64,000 nt of DNA. It comes from Anaerolineales bacterium (GTDB taxonomy: Bacteria; Chloroflexota; Anaerolineae; Anaerolineales; UBA4823). Numbering within the stretch: position 1 is the first letter of the stretch; the number at the start of each line of letters is the position of its first letter. Position numbers and translations under genes: made by a program. Below the pieces are notes generated by a model that was given only the letters and a program-made list of their open reading frames with translations, searched no databases and was not told the DNA's origin. Where the stretch lies: assembly GCA_016929095.1 (NCBI GenBank), contig JAFGJM010000023.1, positions 24,219-88,218 of the forward strand, read 5' to 3'. Positions 62,030 through 64,000 of the stretch are shown in pieces.

Positions 62030-62839
62030 ATGGAGCCTATACTTAGAACAGATGCTGTGACGAAAATTTTTGAGACCGGTACTCTGATTGTGAGAGCCGT
62101 CGATCAGGTTTCTTTCGAGATCCAACCCGGCGAGTTTGTTGCATTGGTTGGGCCTTCAGGTTCGGGTAAGACCACCATGCTGGCGATGCTGGCTGGTTTA
62201 TTGAACGCCACAGAAGGCGAAATTCACATCGATGGGCACGAGTTGGGAAAGATGAGCGAACAAGAAAAAACACGCTTCCGCCGGGAGAAGATCGGCTTTA
62301 CCTTCCAGGCAAATAATCTCATTCCTTATCTGACGGCGCTGGAAAATGTAGAATTGATGCTGCGGTTGAACAGCACCAACTCCAAATTTTGCCGGGAAGA
62401 AGCTAAAAAATTACTCGGCAGGTTAGGCTTGAGTGACCGATTGAACAACCTGCCCAAGCAGCTTTCCGGCGGGCAGCAGCAGCGTGTGGCTATCGCCCGC
62501 GCCCTCATCCACGACCCGAGTCTGGTGCTGGCAGACGAGCCCACCGCATCCCTGGATACCGAACGAGCGTATCAGGTGGTGCAGATTTTCTCTGAATTAA
62601 TTCACGAGCAGAAGCGCGCCGGCATTATGGTGACGCATGACCTGCGCATGACGCAGTACGTGGACCGCGTGATCCAGATGGTGGATGGGAAGATTTATCA
62701 GATTATCGATGACCGCGCAGAGATCGATGCCATGGCTGCCGGAGGCAGGTTCGAGACGGCGAAGAAGGTGGAGGAAAAAGAGTTAAAGGGTGGGGTGATG
62801 GGTGCGTTAAATCCTGGTTTGGCGCCGGTAAGAGGTTGA
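62030..62839 (+). CDS. ABC transporter ATP-binding protein, MacB/LolD type
   Basis: 269 residues. Walker [11 protein letters not shown]-loop [18 protein letters not shown], signature [15 protein letters not shown], Walker [13 protein letters not shown], switch His in VTHDLRM. The MacB/LolD/HrtA group pairs with FtsX-like permeases such as the one directly upstream. Substrate unknown (lipoproteins, heme, peptides and antibiotics are all known for the group). A C-terminal extension of about 45 residues (from [13 protein letters not shown]) is unusual. No adaptor or outer-membrane partner is present. Confidence 0.92.
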   Translation: MEPILRTDAVTKIFETGTLIVRAVDQVSFEIQPGEFVALVGPSGSGKTTMLAMLAGLLNATEGEIHIDGHELGKMSEQEKTRFRREKIGFTFQANNLIPYLTALENVELMLRLNSTNSKFCREEAKKLLGRLGLSDRLNNLPKQLSGGQQQRVAIARALIHDPSLVLADEPTASLDTERAYQVVQIFSELIHEQKRAGIMVTHDLRMTQYVDRVIQMVDGKIYQIIDDRAEIDAMAAGGRFETAKKVEEKELKGGVMGALNPGLAPVRG

Positions 62840-62865
62840 GCGTGGTTTATAGAAATCGAGGTTTT

Positions 62866-63999
62866 TTATATTTTCATTCTTAGGATTTTTGAGATTTGAC
62901 GAATATATTGACTTGCCTCATCATTTGAATCACTTTGACATGCTGATTTTATTCGATCTTTAAAATCCTTTACGGCATAAGCAGGTTTATATCCTCTGAA
63001 AATGGATGGATTTTTTGTAATTAAATTTAATAACCACTTAAGTCCATTTAAATCTCTGTTAACCAATATCGGTGTAAATAAGTTAATAATAATTTTATTA
63101 TCATTTTTGATGATTTCCATGTCAGATATTTCTTTCCCATAAATATCATAAAACAATTTATTTATAATACCATTTCGACTTTCAGCATGAGTAATTAAGC
63201 GGTTTCGAAGACTCTTCTTTTGATAATCTTCTTTTAAGGCAGTTATAATAATTTCCCAATCTGAGGAATTAAATTGTTCGAATTTTGCATTCCCATCCAT
63301 TGATGCGATTCCATGCTCAATTAAGGCATCCAAGAAATTTGTTTCCAACCCTATTTTTATCTTATTTTTTTGTAAATTTATAATAATATCGATTAAACAA
63401 CATTCGTCCAATAATTCTTCAACCCACTTACTCTTCTCAATATTTTTGATATTATCTACAAGCCATCTTACAAATTTTTTATTATTTATACCATCATTGT
63501 TTAATAAGTATAAATAAAGACATTCAAGATCAACATCAAACTCTTGATTTTGTAAATAATCTAATATTTGTATTCCATTTACCATTCTTTTTGACAATAA
63601 ATTTAATTCATCATCATTAAAATTATTAATAATTTTATCCCAAATATTTATTAACTGCTCTGGATTAATAGCTTTAGACACTTCATCACTTAATGACAAT
63701 TCCTTTATGCATTTTAAAATAAAAGCTTCGGAATCATTGTTTTCTTTTAGAATTACATAAAGTAAATCGTAATTATCTTGAGATTTTAATAAATTCAAAA
63801 ATTCTTTTATTATATTTATTTGTGAATCTGGATTTTTAAAAATTTGATTGGTTAAAAAATTATGACCATTTTGTGAATTGTTATTAACTGGATTGATATT
63901 AGCTTTTGGAAATTTGTTTACGTCTCTGTCAATGGTGTAAATTAATCGCATACTTTCTTTAAGGAATGTTTTAAATGTCAATGAACAGGAGCCAGTGTA
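62866..63999 (-). CDS. AT-rich gene of unknown function, 5' end beyond window
   Basis: At least 377 codons, open to the right edge, so no start can be named; a TTG at 63981 is available but unsupported. The translation is rich in Asn, Ile, Lys and Asp and predicted all-helical, with repeated units such as IIKEFLNLLKSQDNYDLLYV and LLNLITKNPSIFRGYKP. No domain recognised. Strongly AT-rich codon use contrasts with the ABC genes 26 bases away, suggesting recent transfer. A helical-repeat scaffold or a defence-type effector is possible, but nothing in the sequence proves it. Confidence 0.65.
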   Translation of the reverse strand, partial: YTGSCSLTFKTFLKESMRLIYTIDRDVNKFPKANINPVNNNSQNGHNFLTNQIFKNPDSQINIIKEFLNLLKSQDNYDLLYVILKENNDSEAFILKCIKELSLSDEVSKAINPEQLINIWDKIINNFNDDELNLLSKRMVNGIQILDYLQNQEFDVDLECLYLYLLNNDGINNKKFVRWLVDNIKNIEKSKWVEELLDECCLIDIIINLQKNKIKIGLETNFLDALIEHGIASMDGNAKFEQFNSSDWEIIITALKEDYQKKSLRNRLITHAESRNGIINKLFYDIYGKEISDMEIIKNDNKIIINLFTPILVNRDLNGLKWLLNLITKNPSIFRGYKPAYAVKDFKDRIKSACQSDSNDEASQYIRQISKILRMKI

Positions 64000-64000
64000 A

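Overview
This window looks like a chromosomal segment of a bacterium from the Chloroflexota, most likely class Anaerolineae. The inference rests on gene content: tandem NuoM subunits in complex I, an ATP synthase b-delta fusion, a large DHH-CBS-CCA tRNA nucleotidyltransferase, Thr/Pro-rich lipoproteins, low-to-moderate GC, and many short palindromic repeats between genes. No rRNA, tRNA, CRISPR array, intact insertion sequence or phage gene was recognised, and no marker gene fixes the taxon.

Layout. 1-7954: the distal complex I operon, nuoH(end)-J-K-L-M-M2-N. 8017-10453: an F0 cluster (AtpZ/AtpI-like protein, subunits a and c, b-delta fusion) with its own strong promoter; the F1 genes do not follow. 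10454-12894: palindromic repeats, murE and a cupin. 13080-15879 (minus): rpsO-pnp with a MITE-like palindrome between them. 16010-17724 (minus): MazG-like, LOG-like and AlkD-like genes. 17819-28843 (plus): CCA-type nucleotidyltransferase, acetyltransferase, then the translation and RNA-maturation cluster nusA-ylxR-infB-rbfA-nrnA-truB-ribF. 29201-30483: thyA-folA. 30484-34005: a repeat-rich, decaying stretch with an enolase-superfamily gene and a broken lipoprotein gene. 34006-36895: a GntR/FCD regulator, a class V aminotransferase and a B3/B4 protein, with FadR-type operators. 37039-40103: a flavodoxin-ferredoxin protein, a SecB-like remnant abutting a decapitated GT39-type gene, and an NBR1-Ig lipoprotein. 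40259-45857: Mth938-like and PilZ proteins, a small membrane protein, selA, an M24 peptidase and tsaD. 46212-48934: glucan phosphorylase and a UPF0316-type membrane protein. 49044-55644: an Rrf2 regulator with a palindromic operator, cydA, cydB and a fused cydDC. 55649-59073 (minus): a bi-domain oxidoreductase and an M20 peptidase. 59536-62839: M29 aminopeptidase and a two-gene ABC exporter. 62866 to the edge (minus): an AT-rich gene of unknown function, unlike its neighbours.

Together the genes suggest a cell that combines complex I-driven proton pumping with cytochrome bd oxygen reduction, the latter probably under an Fe-S Rrf2 sensor. The most notable points are the second NuoM that has lost its central pumping lysine, paired with an extended NuoL arm; two promoters placed so that their mRNAs would be leaderless; FadR-type operators around the GntR-aminotransferase pair; the SecB/GT39 deletion scar; and a structured candidate leader before infB. 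I saw no complete system that is clearly new.
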